Positions 6,642 to 14,677 of a stretch of 15,701 nt of DNA are shown in pieces. Numbering within the stretch: the first letter of the stretch is position 1; every line of letters begins with the position of its first letter. This DNA comes from Desulfobacterales bacterium (GTDB taxonomy: Bacteria; Desulfobacterota; DSM-4660; Desulfatiglandales; Desulfatiglandaceae): positions 1 through 15,701 of the forward strand of contig JAKLQB010000672.1 of the NCBI GenBank assembly GCA_022013615.1, written 5' to 3'. The notes beneath the pieces are model-generated. The model did no database searches, had not been told where the DNA came from, and worked only from the letters and a program-made list of their open reading frames with translations. The translations under genes and the position numbers were made by a program.

Positions 6642-7922
6642 CTACATGGCCTCCGCCACCGACACCGTGCGATCCCCCAGCATATTCACATAGCTGCCCA
6701 GTTCGTTATCATACCACCCATAAATAACCGTCTGGGTGATCGCAACTTTCAGTATGTCCTGATTACCTTGATTTGATCTGACCTGGGCGGGCTGCTCTCC
6801 CATTTGACACACCTTCTGCAAGTCTATGCTGACATCGGCTGTGCGTGTATGGGTTTCATGTCCCTCAATGATGGCCGCAGCCCTGGGAAGACCGATAATA
6901 TCGGAGGAAACATTTTGTTCCTCCGTATAGTGAAGATAACCATGGGAATCACGAGCGGCAGCCTCCCTGTAAATGGTATTAATCACCTCCCTACGGATCG
7001 ATTCACCGGAAGGTTCTTCCTGAAGGTTCACCACCAGGATAATCAATGATCCCGTAGTACTGGGAATTCTCACGGATTCAGCGATAAAACCAATCTGTTT
7101 CATCTCAGGAAGCACAAGCGCAAGTGCCTTCGCAGCCCCTGTGCTGGTCAATATTATGTTGTTCATGATGCTCCGGTTCTTTCTCAGATCGCTTGCCCCC
7201 GATTTGGGAAGCCGGTCAAGCACCTCCTGGGAGCCTGTTACGGCGTGAATAGTTGACATTGAAGCGGTAAGGATTTTTTGGGGACCAAAAAAATCCAGAA
7301 GCGGCTTCATCATGTGGGCCAGGCAGGTCGTTGTGCACGACGCGTTGGAAATAATCCTGTGCGCACGGGGATCATAATCATTTTCATTGATTCCCATGAC
7401 CGTAGTCACGGCATCATCGGGCATGGATTTTGTCTCATCCTTTATTTTGAAAGGGGCCGAGGCAATGACTTTTATAGCCCCACCTTCGAAATGACCTCTT
7501 ATGGATCCCTTTGGGTCATCAGAAGAAACGGTCGGATCAAGAAACTGCCCTGTTGTATCCACCACCAGCTTTACACCGTGCTCCCGCCAGTCAATATCTT
7601 TTGGATTTCTAAACCGCCGCAAGACCTTAACTTTTACGCCGTCGACAGTCATGGTTCCGGCTATTTCGTTCAAGTCCTGGATTACCTTATGTGCCCTATG
7701 TCCAAAAAGGTATCCACCAAGGGATCCATAAGTAGAATCTCTTTCCAGATAGTGGGCAAGGTCCGTAAGTGACCCGCCAACATTTCGCCCCACGTTGACT
7801 ACCGCTTCATCAAAATACTTTCTGGCAATATGGTGCCACAGTGTAAGCTTTCCTATTCTTCCAAGTCCATTGATGCCCAATTTCAGACCACTGTTCTTGC
7901 CATTTCCTAACAGATCTTCCAT
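6642..7922 (-). CDS. gap: Glyceraldehyde-3-phosphate dehydrogenase, elongated form
   Basis: Converts glyceraldehyde 3-phosphate, NAD(P)+ and phosphate to 1,3-bisphosphoglycerate, or the reverse. The Rossmann motif GINGLGRIG is at residues 16-24. The catalytic cysteine is C196 in SNASCTTTCLAHM and the catalytic histidine H226 in STIHAVTG. STGAAKAL and YDNELGSYVNM follow; the latter replaces the usual YDNEWGY. It has 426 residues against about 335 for ordinary GAPDH, owing to a short N-terminal extension, an insertion after VVDTTGQFLDP (before the cysteine) and a longer C-terminal half. It therefore belongs to a divergent long subgroup. The ATG at 7920-7922 follows AAAGGTGCGAGG; a TTG in frame at 7961 would overlap the upstream stop and is less likely. 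It lies 25 bp after the PPDK-like gene, so one operon is probable. Cofactor preference cannot be read from the sequence. Confidence 0.93.
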   Translation of the reverse strand: MEDLLGNGKNSGLKLGINGLGRIGKLTLWHHIARKYFDEAVVNVGRNVGGSLTDLAHYLERDSTYGSLGGYLFGHRAHKVIQDLNEIAGTMTVDGVKVKVLRRFRNPKDIDWREHGVKLVVDTTGQFLDPTVSSDDPKGSIRGHFEGGAIKVIASAPFKIKDETKSMPDDAVTTVMGINENDYDPRAHRIISNASCTTTCLAHMMKPLLDFFGPQKILTASMSTIHAVTGSQEVLDRLPKSGASDLRKNRSIMNNIILTSTGAAKALALVLPEMKQIGFIAESVRIPSTTGSLIILVVNLQEEPSGESIRREVINTIYREAAARDSHGYLHYTEEQNVSSDIIGLPRAAAIIEGHETHTRTADVSIDLQKVCQMGEQPAQVRSNQGNQDILKVAITQTVIYGWYDNELGSYVNMLGDRTVSVAEAM

Positions 7923-7947
7923 AGTCCTCGCACCTTTAAATAATAGT

Positions 7948-10900
7948 TTAACTACTTTCAACCTTCCTAATCTTCATTTGACCAGGATACACAGACCCCT
8001 CCAGGCCGTCAATGCTGACCCAGTCACCTGATTTCAGGAACTCTTTATTAAATGAGCACGTCCTTTGTCTCTCCATACAGACCATATTTGCGCATCCCAC
8101 AACACAGGTCTTACCTAACCTGTGTGCTACAATTGCGGCATGCGAAGTGGAGCCTCCCCGAGCCGTAAGCAGGCCGTCGGCCTCATGGATCTCCCTGATG
8201 TCATCCGGAACCGTGTCACCCCTGACGATAATCAGTGAAGTTTCAGGCTCTGCCTTGCGCCAGTGCTGGATCTCTTCCAGAGTGAATACTATTCTCCCGG
8301 TCATGGCCCCTCCGCTCACCCCAATACCATGCCCGAGGAACTTAACGTGCTTTTCCTGGGCCGTATCAAAAGAATAGACCTTTTTCCTCTCTCTTATGAC
8401 CATATCCCTGGTCTGGAGACAATAAAGGTCTTCTGTGTCAGGACTTTCAAATGTAAATTCCATCTCCTGTGGGCTCCAGTGTCTCTCATAAAAAAGGTCA
8501 TTTGCCCAATCCCTCATGGTCTGATAGATAGCCGGGAATGAGATCTCAAGGGGAGTATCTTTCTGCCTGTTTTCGATCTCGGCCTGCTTTATTGAAATGG
8601 GATATGTGCTGACCAGTCCTGAAACCACGTCCTCTCCTTGATTTCCAGGGCTGAAGTCGCCCCACAATGTCAGCATGTCTCCGGACCAGCGCGGGTTGTG
8701 TGTGAAAAAGACCCCGGCCCCTGATTCACTGGAGAAATTGCCGAAAACCATGGCTTGAACCGTAACAGCCGTGCCCCAATCATCGGAAATGCCCATGATC
8801 CTGCGGTATGTTTCCGCTTTTGGCGTTTTCCAGGAATCAAACACCTTCTGAATCGCCACGTGTAGCTGGCTGATAGGGGACAATTCGATCTCTATACCGC
8901 TATCCTGTATAAGCGCTTTGTAGGCCAGAGTAATGTCCCTCATCTGCTGGCCAGTAAAGTCTTTTTTAAAGGGCACACCCAGGCGTTGTTTGAAATCATC
9001 AATAATGCCATCAAAATCATTTCTTAAAAGACCAAAAGCCATGCCGTATGACTGGAGAAACCTCCGATACGTATCCCACCCAAACCACACATTCCCTGTC
9101 TGTGTAATCATTCCCAGAACAATCGTCTCATTTATCCCCACATCAAGGAACGTGTCCATCATGCCCGGTTGAGAAATAGAGGACCCACTCCTCACCGAGA
9201 AGAGCAAGGGGTTATTGGGGTCACCAAAGGTCTTCCTAGCCAATTTTTCGACAGCGGCCACCTCCAAGGCCACCTGATCATCAAAGTTTTTCTTTGCAGG
9301 CGGATAATTATCAACAATTTCACGGCATCTGAAAACCTCAGTGCTGATAATAAACCCTGGGGGAACGGGCATACCAAAACCTCTCAGCTTGACCAGATTC
9401 AGTCCCTTGTTGCCCAGATGGATAATATCCAAAAGGTCTTTCTTTACTGGATAAATTGGCGTTACTGCCTTTTTAGGGTCATAATTGAGCAACAGGCGAA
9501 GGTTCTCTGCTGGCAGTTCGTGTGATTGCTGGTAAAGGGTGTTCAGAATACGGCCCAAAAAAAGGTCAAGCTGCTGAAGGCCCAGGGAAGAAGCGATCCT
9601 GTCACGCAAAAAGATTTCTGTCACACGGTGCTCCAGTTTTTCCCGGTCATCCACCTCTTCCGACGGGAGATATTTGTCCATTAACCTTTCGCTAAGCACC
9701 TGTCCCAAAATCCTGGAGAGGTTATCCTGATGAATGTTATTAAAATAATCGTTCACAATGTTGCTTACAGCCTGGGAAAAGCCACGAAAGATGTCCAAGT
9801 ACTGGGTAAATGAGAACCCCTTGATCTCGAGCGAGTGTGCCAACAGATCCAGTTGCCTTTCCATCTCTAAAGATGACATGCCGTCCAGCTTCAGGGCCAA
9901 ATCAAAAAGACGAAGGTAGTCATAAATCTGGTGGAAGGCGGCCTTAGTGATAAGTCCCAGGTCAATTTCCTCTACAATATTCTCAAAAATCACATTCACC
10001 ATATTCTCCAGACGAAACGACAGGCCCAGTGCATCAAATTTCATCTCATGATAGCTGCCATACATAGAAGGGATATCCACTGTAAAATGCCGTTTCCTGT
10101 AAATATCCTCCCTGATTTCATAGTCTTCACCGGAAAGGATGACCTCCTTCAATCTTTCGAGGTAAGCCAATAGTTTTATGAGCTTTTTCTTACTGTCCTC
10201 CTCCTCAAAAGCCTTTTTAAGTTTTCCAAGATCGGGTAACCCGCTGGCCTGTAACTGGCCCAGATACCCATCTATTTCAGTGAATCCCAGGTTGTATTTC
10301 TGGTAAAGGAGCTTATAGAGGGTGATGGCCAGTTCCACCCTCTCTACATCAAGATCAGATACCCCGGGGATGTCAGAAACCTCTTCCTTAAGACGAGCTC
10401 CTTTAACATGCAACATGCCTGTCACATGGTCAAAACCCTCGGTATGATAAATATGGCTGACAACCCGGTGGACCCCGTCAATGTACGGACCCTCCGTCTC
10501 GATCTGCTCATAAATATTGGGGGGCACAAAAGGCTTTAGCCCTTCTTTGGCCTTGGTATTCCAGAAATTCAGGGTCTCTTCCATCAGCCCGACGGTCTGG
10601 TTACTGCTCTCCACATGACTTTGCTTTCTCAAGAAGTGAGTAAGAGGATCTCTTCGAAGACAAATTTCATCGATCCTGGTGGAGGTGTCCCTGAGCCTTC
10701 CCTCTGCTCCGATGTCATTGAAATAGGCAGGAAAAAGACGAGTCAACTGCTTGGCAAGGTTATAAACAGGGTTAATGTTGCTGTTCAAAAACCGGGTGAT
10801 ATCCCGGGGAAACAGGTCTGTATCTCTAATGAAAACCCCGCTCAATGAAAGGTGAATGATCAAACTGGACAGCAGCTTTTTAGACCATTTGGGATCAAGT

Positions 10901-12132
10901 TCAATGAGTTCGAGCCAGGTGCGAATATTCTGAAGATGGGCGGAATTCGCCCGCACTTGCCAATCATCCCCCACCCCCTTTATCTCAGGTGCCTGGAATC
11001 CGAGGGACACGACCGAACCCATAAAAAAATCTACAAGCTCTTCCTTACCCGTTTTATAGACCCCACGGCCCATGTTCAAAACACAATTCAATGCTGTCCC
11101 AGGAAACTTTTCTGCACTGATTTTTAAAATTGCAAAGGTCTTTTCCAGGGATTGCTTGATAATCCGCGGGTTTTCATGCTGTATAAGCCAGGAAAGGGTT
11201 CTATTAATGTCTCTTAAGGTCTCCTCATAGATTGATGAAAGGCCTGTGAGATCCATGATATGGAGAAGGTATATCAATTTCCACTGATTCCCCTGCTCTT
11301 TATCCCTCCCGGCACTTAGGAGTTTTTGCGGAATCTCATTGTAACGGCCTACAATCTGACCGTATCCGGGAAGCTTAACCAGTCGGCTCAGAATTTTATC
11401 CGGGTTCCCATCCGATTTCTGACTAATGCGTGCCAGTTCATTTTGCCATGCTTTGAGCTGTTTATGTGAAACTGATTTAAAAACCTCATCCAATCCTGCA
11501 TCTTCAATGGCATAGCCGGACTCTTTTTCAAACCAGAGCCCTGCATCACCTTGCTCGAGCCAGTAATGATAGATATATCGGTAGTACTCTTTCAAAAGAC
11601 GGTTGATAGCGGTGAAGTCAGATCCGGAAGGGGCCAACTGGGAATAGGTTCTCCCGAGCTTATCCAATTGATAAAAACTTTTCACAAATAAAAAGAAAGC
11701 TTCTTCCGGGTATTGTCGAATCTGCTCAAATGCATAGTCCAACACACCCGGAAATCTGAAGAGATCTCCGCCCGAATCCTTGATGAGTTTCTGAATAAAA
11801 ACGAGAAGGTTATCCACCGCATTGAGTCTTACTGCCTTATTACGAGAAGAATCAATGGCCTGAAAAAATATGTCAACATACAGCCTCGCTGCCTCTGGTC
11901 CTTTGGGATGGGTCTTTAGCACGTTAAAATAATTCAACGAATACGCCCTGGCTTCCCTCACAATAAATTCCCAATTCTTGTACGGATGGCAGAGCTCTTC
12001 CAGGAAGGTCTGAACGCCCTTTTTAAGGCCGTAATACTCTCCCATAACCTCCTTCAGGATTTCGTACCTCTTATCAACCGTCACATCAACGCAGCTGCCG
12101 GCGATGTTTACCTCAAGAGCCTTAGACGGCAT
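7948..12132 (-). CDS. PPDK-like phosphotransfer protein lacking the PEP/pyruvate TIM barrel
   Basis: Protein of 1394 residues. Residues about 1-890 are helix-rich and I recognise no motif in them. Residues about 895-1245 form a complete PPDK-type ATP-grasp domain: HLGNKGLNLVKL (K909), SVRSG (R981), QPGMMDT (M991), the FGNFSSESGAGVFFTHNPRW loop, NQGEDVVSG, and EFTF...LQTRD (Q1240). The swivelling phosphohistidine domain follows at about 1262-1385, with GGSTSHAAIVAHRLGK and the phosphorylated residue H1331. The frame ends right after SIDGLEGSVYPGQ, where PPDK and PEP synthase continue into their C-terminal TIM barrel; the next gene is gap. The sequence implies that ATP phosphorylates H1331, but the phosphoryl acceptor is unknown. 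Only about 20 residues separate ATP-grasp and His domains, so no acceptor domain is inserted there as in rifampicin phosphotransferase. The ATG at 12132 has GGAG about 10 bases upstream. It is probably co-transcribed with gap. Confidence 0.9.
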   Translation of the reverse strand: MPSKALEVNIAGSCVDVTVDKRYEILKEVMGEYYGLKKGVQTFLEELCHPYKNWEFIVREARAYSLNYFNVLKTHPKGPEAARLYVDIFFQAIDSSRNKAVRLNAVDNLLVFIQKLIKDSGGDLFRFPGVLDYAFEQIRQYPEEAFFLFVKSFYQLDKLGRTYSQLAPSGSDFTAINRLLKEYYRYIYHYWLEQGDAGLWFEKESGYAIEDAGLDEVFKSVSHKQLKAWQNELARISQKSDGNPDKILSRLVKLPGYGQIVGRYNEIPQKLLSAGRDKEQGNQWKLIYLLHIMDLTGLSSIYEETLRDINRTLSWLIQHENPRIIKQSLEKTFAILKISAEKFPGTALNCVLNMGRGVYKTGKEELVDFFMGSVVSLGFQAPEIKGVGDDWQVRANSAHLQNIRTWLELIELDPKWSKKLLSSLIIHLSLSGVFIRDTDLFPRDITRFLNSNINPVYNLAKQLTRLFPAYFNDIGAEGRLRDTSTRIDEICLRRDPLTHFLRKQSHVESSNQTVGLMEETLNFWNTKAKEGLKPFVPPNIYEQIETEGPYIDGVHRVVSHIYHTEGFDHVTGMLHVKGARLKEEVSDIPGVSDLDVERVELAITLYKLLYQKYNLGFTEIDGYLGQLQASGLPDLGKLKKAFEEEDSKKKLIKLLAYLERLKEVILSGEDYEIREDIYRKRHFTVDIPSMYGSYHEMKFDALGLSFRLENMVNVIFENIVEEIDLGLITKAAFHQIYDYLRLFDLALKLDGMSSLEMERQLDLLAHSLEIKGFSFTQYLDIFRGFSQAVSNIVNDYFNNIHQDNLSRILGQVLSERLMDKYLPSEEVDDREKLEHRVTEIFLRDRIASSLGLQQLDLFLGRILNTLYQQSHELPAENLRLLLNYDPKKAVTPIYPVKKDLLDIIHLGNKGLNLVKLRGFGMPVPPGFIISTEVFRCREIVDNYPPAKKNFDDQVALEVAAVEKLARKTFGDPNNPLLFSVRSGSSISQPGMMDTFLDVGINETIVLGMITQTGNVWFGWDTYRRFLQSYGMAFGLLRNDFDGIIDDFKQRLGVPFKKDFTGQQMRDITLAYKALIQDSGIEIELSPISQLHVAIQKVFDSWKTPKAETYRRIMGISDDWGTAVTVQAMVFGNFSSESGAGVFFTHNPRWSGDMLTLWGDFSPGNQGEDVVSGLVSTYPISIKQAEIENRQKDTPLEISFPAIYQTMRDWANDLFYERHWSPQEMEFTFESPDTEDLYCLQTRDMVIRERKKVYSFDTAQEKHVKFLGHGIGVSGGAMTGRIVFTLEEIQHWRKAEPETSLIIVRGDTVPDDIREIHEADGLLTARGGSTSHAAIVAHRLGKTCVVGCANMVCMERQRTCSFNKEFLKSGDWVSIDGLEGSVYPGQMKIRKVESS

Positions 12133-12230
12133 ATCCCCAATTCTCCATAACTTTGTCGTTTGAGAGCTGTTCGTTAAGAGCTAATTTCTTCTTCAAGCAG
12201 CAAAACTTACAAATACAACAAAACTTTTAA

Positions 12231-12260
12231 ATTTTAACACAATCTTTCCGTTTGCATCAA
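12231..12260 (-). promoter_or_regulatory. Candidate promoter of the PPDK-like/gap operon
   Basis: On the minus strand TTGATG (12260-12255) and TAAAAT (12236-12231) are spaced by 18 bp, about 100 bp before the PPDK-like start codon, within the 198-bp divergent region shared with radC. The match to sigma-70 boxes is fair. I see no clear operator. Confidence 0.35.
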
Positions 12261-12330
12261 TAGATTTTCTATTTTAAAATAATGGCGAATAATCTTTGAC
12301 ATAAATATTCCGGGAAAGACTTTTTCACAA

Positions 12331-13059
12331 GTGGATAAACAAGACTGGCAGAATAGGGGTAAAGGGCATCGGGAAAGGTTGCGCCAGAAATTTATAGAAG
12401 GCGGCCTGGAAAGATTCTCAGATGAAGAGGTGGTAGAGTTTCTCTTAACATTGGGTACGCCCCGGGGCGATCTCAAAATCCCGGCACGTGAGGCCATGGA
12501 GAAGTTCAGCAGCCTCTCCGGCGTTCTTTCAGCTCCTACGGAAAAACTGAAAAAAATCAAGGGAATCGGCCCCAAGAATGCCCTTTACCTGAAACTCGTC
12601 CATCAGGTCGCGCGAAGATACCTCAAGGACCGTGCGGATCGAAAACCCTTTTTCGGCTCATCACGGGCGATCTTTGATTATCTTTTTCATTCGATGCGGG
12701 ACTTGAACAGGGAAGTCTTCAAGACACTCTTCTTAAACCGTAAGAATGAATTGGTTTTTGATGAGGATATGTTCCTGGGAACGCTCACTGGAAGCGCAGT
12801 GTATCCCCGCGAGATCATGACCCGTGCCCTTGAAAAAAAGGCGGCGGCTCTTGTGTTCGTGCACAACCACCCATCTGGCGACCCAACTCCCTCTGCTGAA
12901 GACCGGAGGCTTACGAGAGATCTTGTCTGGTCGGCGAAGCTCCTGATGATTCAAGTCCTCGACCACATCGTCATAGGCCAGGGGACTTACTACAGCTTTG
13001 CTGATGAAGGCCTCATCAAACGCTTTGCGAATGAATACGATCAAAAATTTTCCTCTTAA
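12331..13059 (+). CDS. radC: RadC family JAMM/MPN-domain protein
   Basis: Protein of 242 residues. The N-terminus HRERLRQKFIEGGLERFSDEE and the helix-hairpin-helix KIKGIGPKNAL (about 74-84) are typical of RadC proteins. The C-terminal half is a JAMM metalloprotease-fold domain with the intact motif H178-x-H180-x10-D191 (HNHPSGDPTPSAED). The biochemical role of RadC is unsettled: the historical link to DNA repair is doubtful, and relatives occur on mobile elements and in competence regulons. The start is a GTG at 12331. No ATG in frame is available upstream in the non-coding stretch, and the protein begins just before the conserved HRERL block. A GGGAAAG lies about 14 bases upstream. It is transcribed divergently from the PPDK-like gene, and 80 bp separate it from tRNA-Leu. 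Confidence 0.92.
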   Translation: MDKQDWQNRGKGHRERLRQKFIEGGLERFSDEEVVEFLLTLGTPRGDLKIPAREAMEKFSSLSGVLSAPTEKLKKIKGIGPKNALYLKLVHQVARRYLKDRADRKPFFGSSRAIFDYLFHSMRDLNREVFKTLFLNRKNELVFDEDMFLGTLTGSAVYPREIMTRALEKKAAALVFVHNHPSGDPTPSAEDRRLTRDLVWSAKLLMIQVLDHIVIGQGTYYSFADEGLIKRFANEYDQKFSS

Positions 13060-13063
13060 ATTC

Positions 13064-13092
13064 TTGACATCGATACGATAATTAGAGAAAAT
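13064..13092 (+). promoter_or_regulatory. Probable tRNA-Leu promoter
   Basis: A consensus TTGACA (13064-13069) and GAAAAT (13087-13092) are spaced by 17 bp, just after the radC stop and about 47 bp before the tRNA. This fits an independent promoter for the tRNA gene. Confidence 0.5.
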
Positions 13093-13139
13093 AGAAGATT
13101 AGGCGGTTTCAGAGGTTAATTAAGCGTCATCCCAGTGTT

Positions 13140-13225
13140 GCGAGAGTGGCGGAACTGGTAGACGCGCTGGATTTAGGATCCAGTACCGAAAAGGTGTAGG
13201 GGTTCGAGTCCCCTCTCTCGCACCA
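13140..13225 (+). tRNA. tRNA-Leu (anticodon TAG)
   Basis: Class II cloverleaf of 86 nt including an encoded CCA. The acceptor stem GCGAGAG/CTCTCGC has 7 bp, and the anticodon stem CTGGA/TCCAG closes the loop TTTAGGA, giving anticodon TAG for CUN leucine codons. A long variable arm (TACCGAAAAGGTGTA) and the T arm GGGGTTCGAGTCCCC follow. The gene sits directly before a tyrosine integrase and is the likely insertion target of the element to its right. Its 3' end is intact, as expected if the element restores it. Confidence 0.97.
13199..13225 (+). other. Presumed attachment site (tRNA-Leu 3' end)
   Basis: Inferred only from context: tyrosine integrases encoded next to a tRNA usually recombine at its T arm and 3' end, leaving a direct repeat at the far end of the element. 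No second copy of the T-arm/acceptor segment is visible up to 15701, so the far boundary, if it exists, is outside the window. Confidence 0.35.
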
Positions 13226-13233
13226 TAAAGCAT

Positions 13234-13245
13234 TTCAATAAGTTA
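13234..13245. repeat. 12-bp direct repeat, left copy
   Basis: TTCAATAAGTTA here is repeated exactly at 15470-15481. The left copy starts 9 bp after the tRNA-Leu CCA. The pair brackets the integrase gene. It could be an arm-type integrase site or chance in AT-rich DNA. Confidence 0.35.
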
Positions 13246-13270
13246 TCTATTACTCCGCCTTCAATCCCCC

Positions 13271-13300
13271 TTGACAAAAAGTGTCAAATATGCATAAAAT
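13271..13300 (+). promoter_or_regulatory. Integrase promoter with overlapping inverted repeat
   Basis: The -35 box TTGACA (13271-13276) and -10 box TAAAAT (13295-13300) are spaced by 18 bp, just before the integrase ribosome site AAGGGGGA. The -35 box is also the left arm of a perfect inverted repeat TTGACA-AAAAG-TGTCAA (13271-13287), an operator-like layout that could let a repressor or the integrase itself block transcription. ATATGCA is also present twice at the -10 region. Confidence 0.55.
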
Positions 13301-13318
13301 ATGCAAAGGGGGAAAATC

Positions 13319-14653
13319 ATGAACATTCATCTCTACAAACAGAAAAATTCAAAGTATTGGTGGATTAGATACACGGAAAACGGAAAGTTGGTCAGGAAGT
13401 CCACCAAGTGTGTCAAGAAATCGGATGCAAAAGAAGTCGCAGATCTGGAAAGGCAAAAATGGAAACGTAGAATCGGCATAGGGGTTCGAGAGAAAATCAC
13501 TTTGGGAGCCCTGATCGAGGAGGTAAAAAAGGATTACGAAATCAACGGCAAAAAGAGTTTAGACAGGATTCAATATAGTAAGAGCCATTTGATTAGGATA
13601 CTTGGGGAAGAGAGACACATAGAGGAAATCACTGAACAAGCCATAGATGACTACAAACATCAGAGGAATCAAGAGAATGCCGCAAACGGCACAATTAATA
13701 GGGAACTTGCCTTACTCCGCAGGGGATTCAACATTCTCCGCCATCAAAAGAAAATCTCCGATCACCCATCTATTATTCTCCTGAAAGAAAACAACGTCAG
13801 GCAGGGATTCATTGAAGTCTGGGAGTATCGAGACATCCTGAAACATATCCCTGAATACCTACGGCCCCTTATTACCTTCCTTTACAAGACGGGATGGAGA
13901 AAATCAGAGGCAATGAACCTCACTTGGCGCATGGTCGATTTGAGCCGTAAGCATGTGAGATTACCCCCAGGATACACCAAAAACAGCAAGCCAAGAATAT
14001 TCCCATTTGATGATGAATTGGAACTGATGTTTAAACGTCTATGGAATGAGAAAGAGGGACTGGAAAATGATGTCCACTATGTTTTTCTCAATAAAATGAA
14101 GACAGGCAGGGTTATGGACTTTAGAGGCAGTTGGGATAGCGCATGTGATGACGCAGGCGTGGGAAAGAGACTTATCCATGATATGCGTAGGTCTGCCGTT
14201 AGGAACATGGTTGAAAGTGGAGTAAGTGAAAAGGTTGCCATGGAACTATCAGGACATCTTACAAGAACCGTCTTTGAGAACTACCACATAGTCTCGACCG
14301 AAGACCTTGTAAAGGCCGTTCAGAAAACTTCGGAGAATCTGAAAAAAATGGAAAAGCCCAAGGAAGGGACTAAGGAAGGCATTATACCTGGCGTCCCCTT
14401 TCGGTCTGGAGAACACGGCGGTGATTTTATTGAGTTGGTTAAGGGGGGTGAAATATTTCCAGATGAAATAATCCATTTTAGGAAGCCAACAGAAAAAGAA
14501 TGTAAAGATTATTTTGAATACATAGTACAGGAATTTGGGATAAATGATTTGAAAGATTTTGTAAAGGCACATGAAGGAGAAAAGGAGTGGAAAGAATATG
14601 TGAAATTGGCGGTTGATAAAATTGAAAGTTATGAAGAGAAAGAAACCAATTGA
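13319..14653 (+). CDS. int: Tyrosine recombinase/integrase with long C-terminal tail
   Basis: Phage- or island-type site-specific recombinase of 444 residues. An N-terminal arm-binding-like segment (HLYKQKNSKYWWIRYTENGK) is followed by a SAM-like core-binding domain (about 58-150) and the catalytic domain. The catalytic residues are all present: R194 in TGWRKSE, H287 and R290 in HDMRR, H313 in SGHLTR, and the nucleophile Y322 in FENYH. About 122 residues follow Y322, with a GTKEG/PGVPFRSGE linker and a charged helical tail, whereas most integrases end 20-60 residues after the tyrosine. The start at 13319 is chosen because AAGGGGGA lies about 6 bases upstream; the ATG at 13301 overlaps the ribosome site. 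The gene lies 93 bp downstream of tRNA-Leu and reads away from it. The element's cargo should lie mainly to the right. Confidence 0.94.
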   Translation: MNIHLYKQKNSKYWWIRYTENGKLVRKSTKCVKKSDAKEVADLERQKWKRRIGIGVREKITLGALIEEVKKDYEINGKKSLDRIQYSKSHLIRILGEERHIEEITEQAIDDYKHQRNQENAANGTINRELALLRRGFNILRHQKKISDHPSIILLKENNVRQGFIEVWEYRDILKHIPEYLRPLITFLYKTGWRKSEAMNLTWRMVDLSRKHVRLPPGYTKNSKPRIFPFDDELELMFKRLWNEKEGLENDVHYVFLNKMKTGRVMDFRGSWDSACDDAGVGKRLIHDMRRSAVRNMVESGVSEKVAMELSGHLTRTVFENYHIVSTEDLVKAVQKTSENLKKMEKPKEGTKEGIIPGVPFRSGEHGGDFIELVKGGEIFPDEIIHFRKPTEKECKDYFEYIVQEFGINDLKDFVKAHEGEKEWKEYVKLAVDKIESYEEKETN

Positions 14654-14677
14654 CATTGACCACATTATTGTTAGTGA

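Noticed and set aside
7923..7961. Upstream TTG start for gap
   Set aside because: It would overlap the end of the PPDK-like gene and add residues with no family match; the ATG at 7922 has its own ribosome site.
12234..12575. Minus-strand 113-codon frame opposite the start of radC
   Set aside because: It is a mirror of the radC coding strand and has no recognisable protein features.
14249..14665. Minus-strand 138-codon hydrophobic frame opposite the integrase C-terminus
   Set aside because: The Phe/Leu/Ile-rich sequence is what the complement of Lys/Glu-rich coding DNA gives; the plus-strand integrase explains the region.
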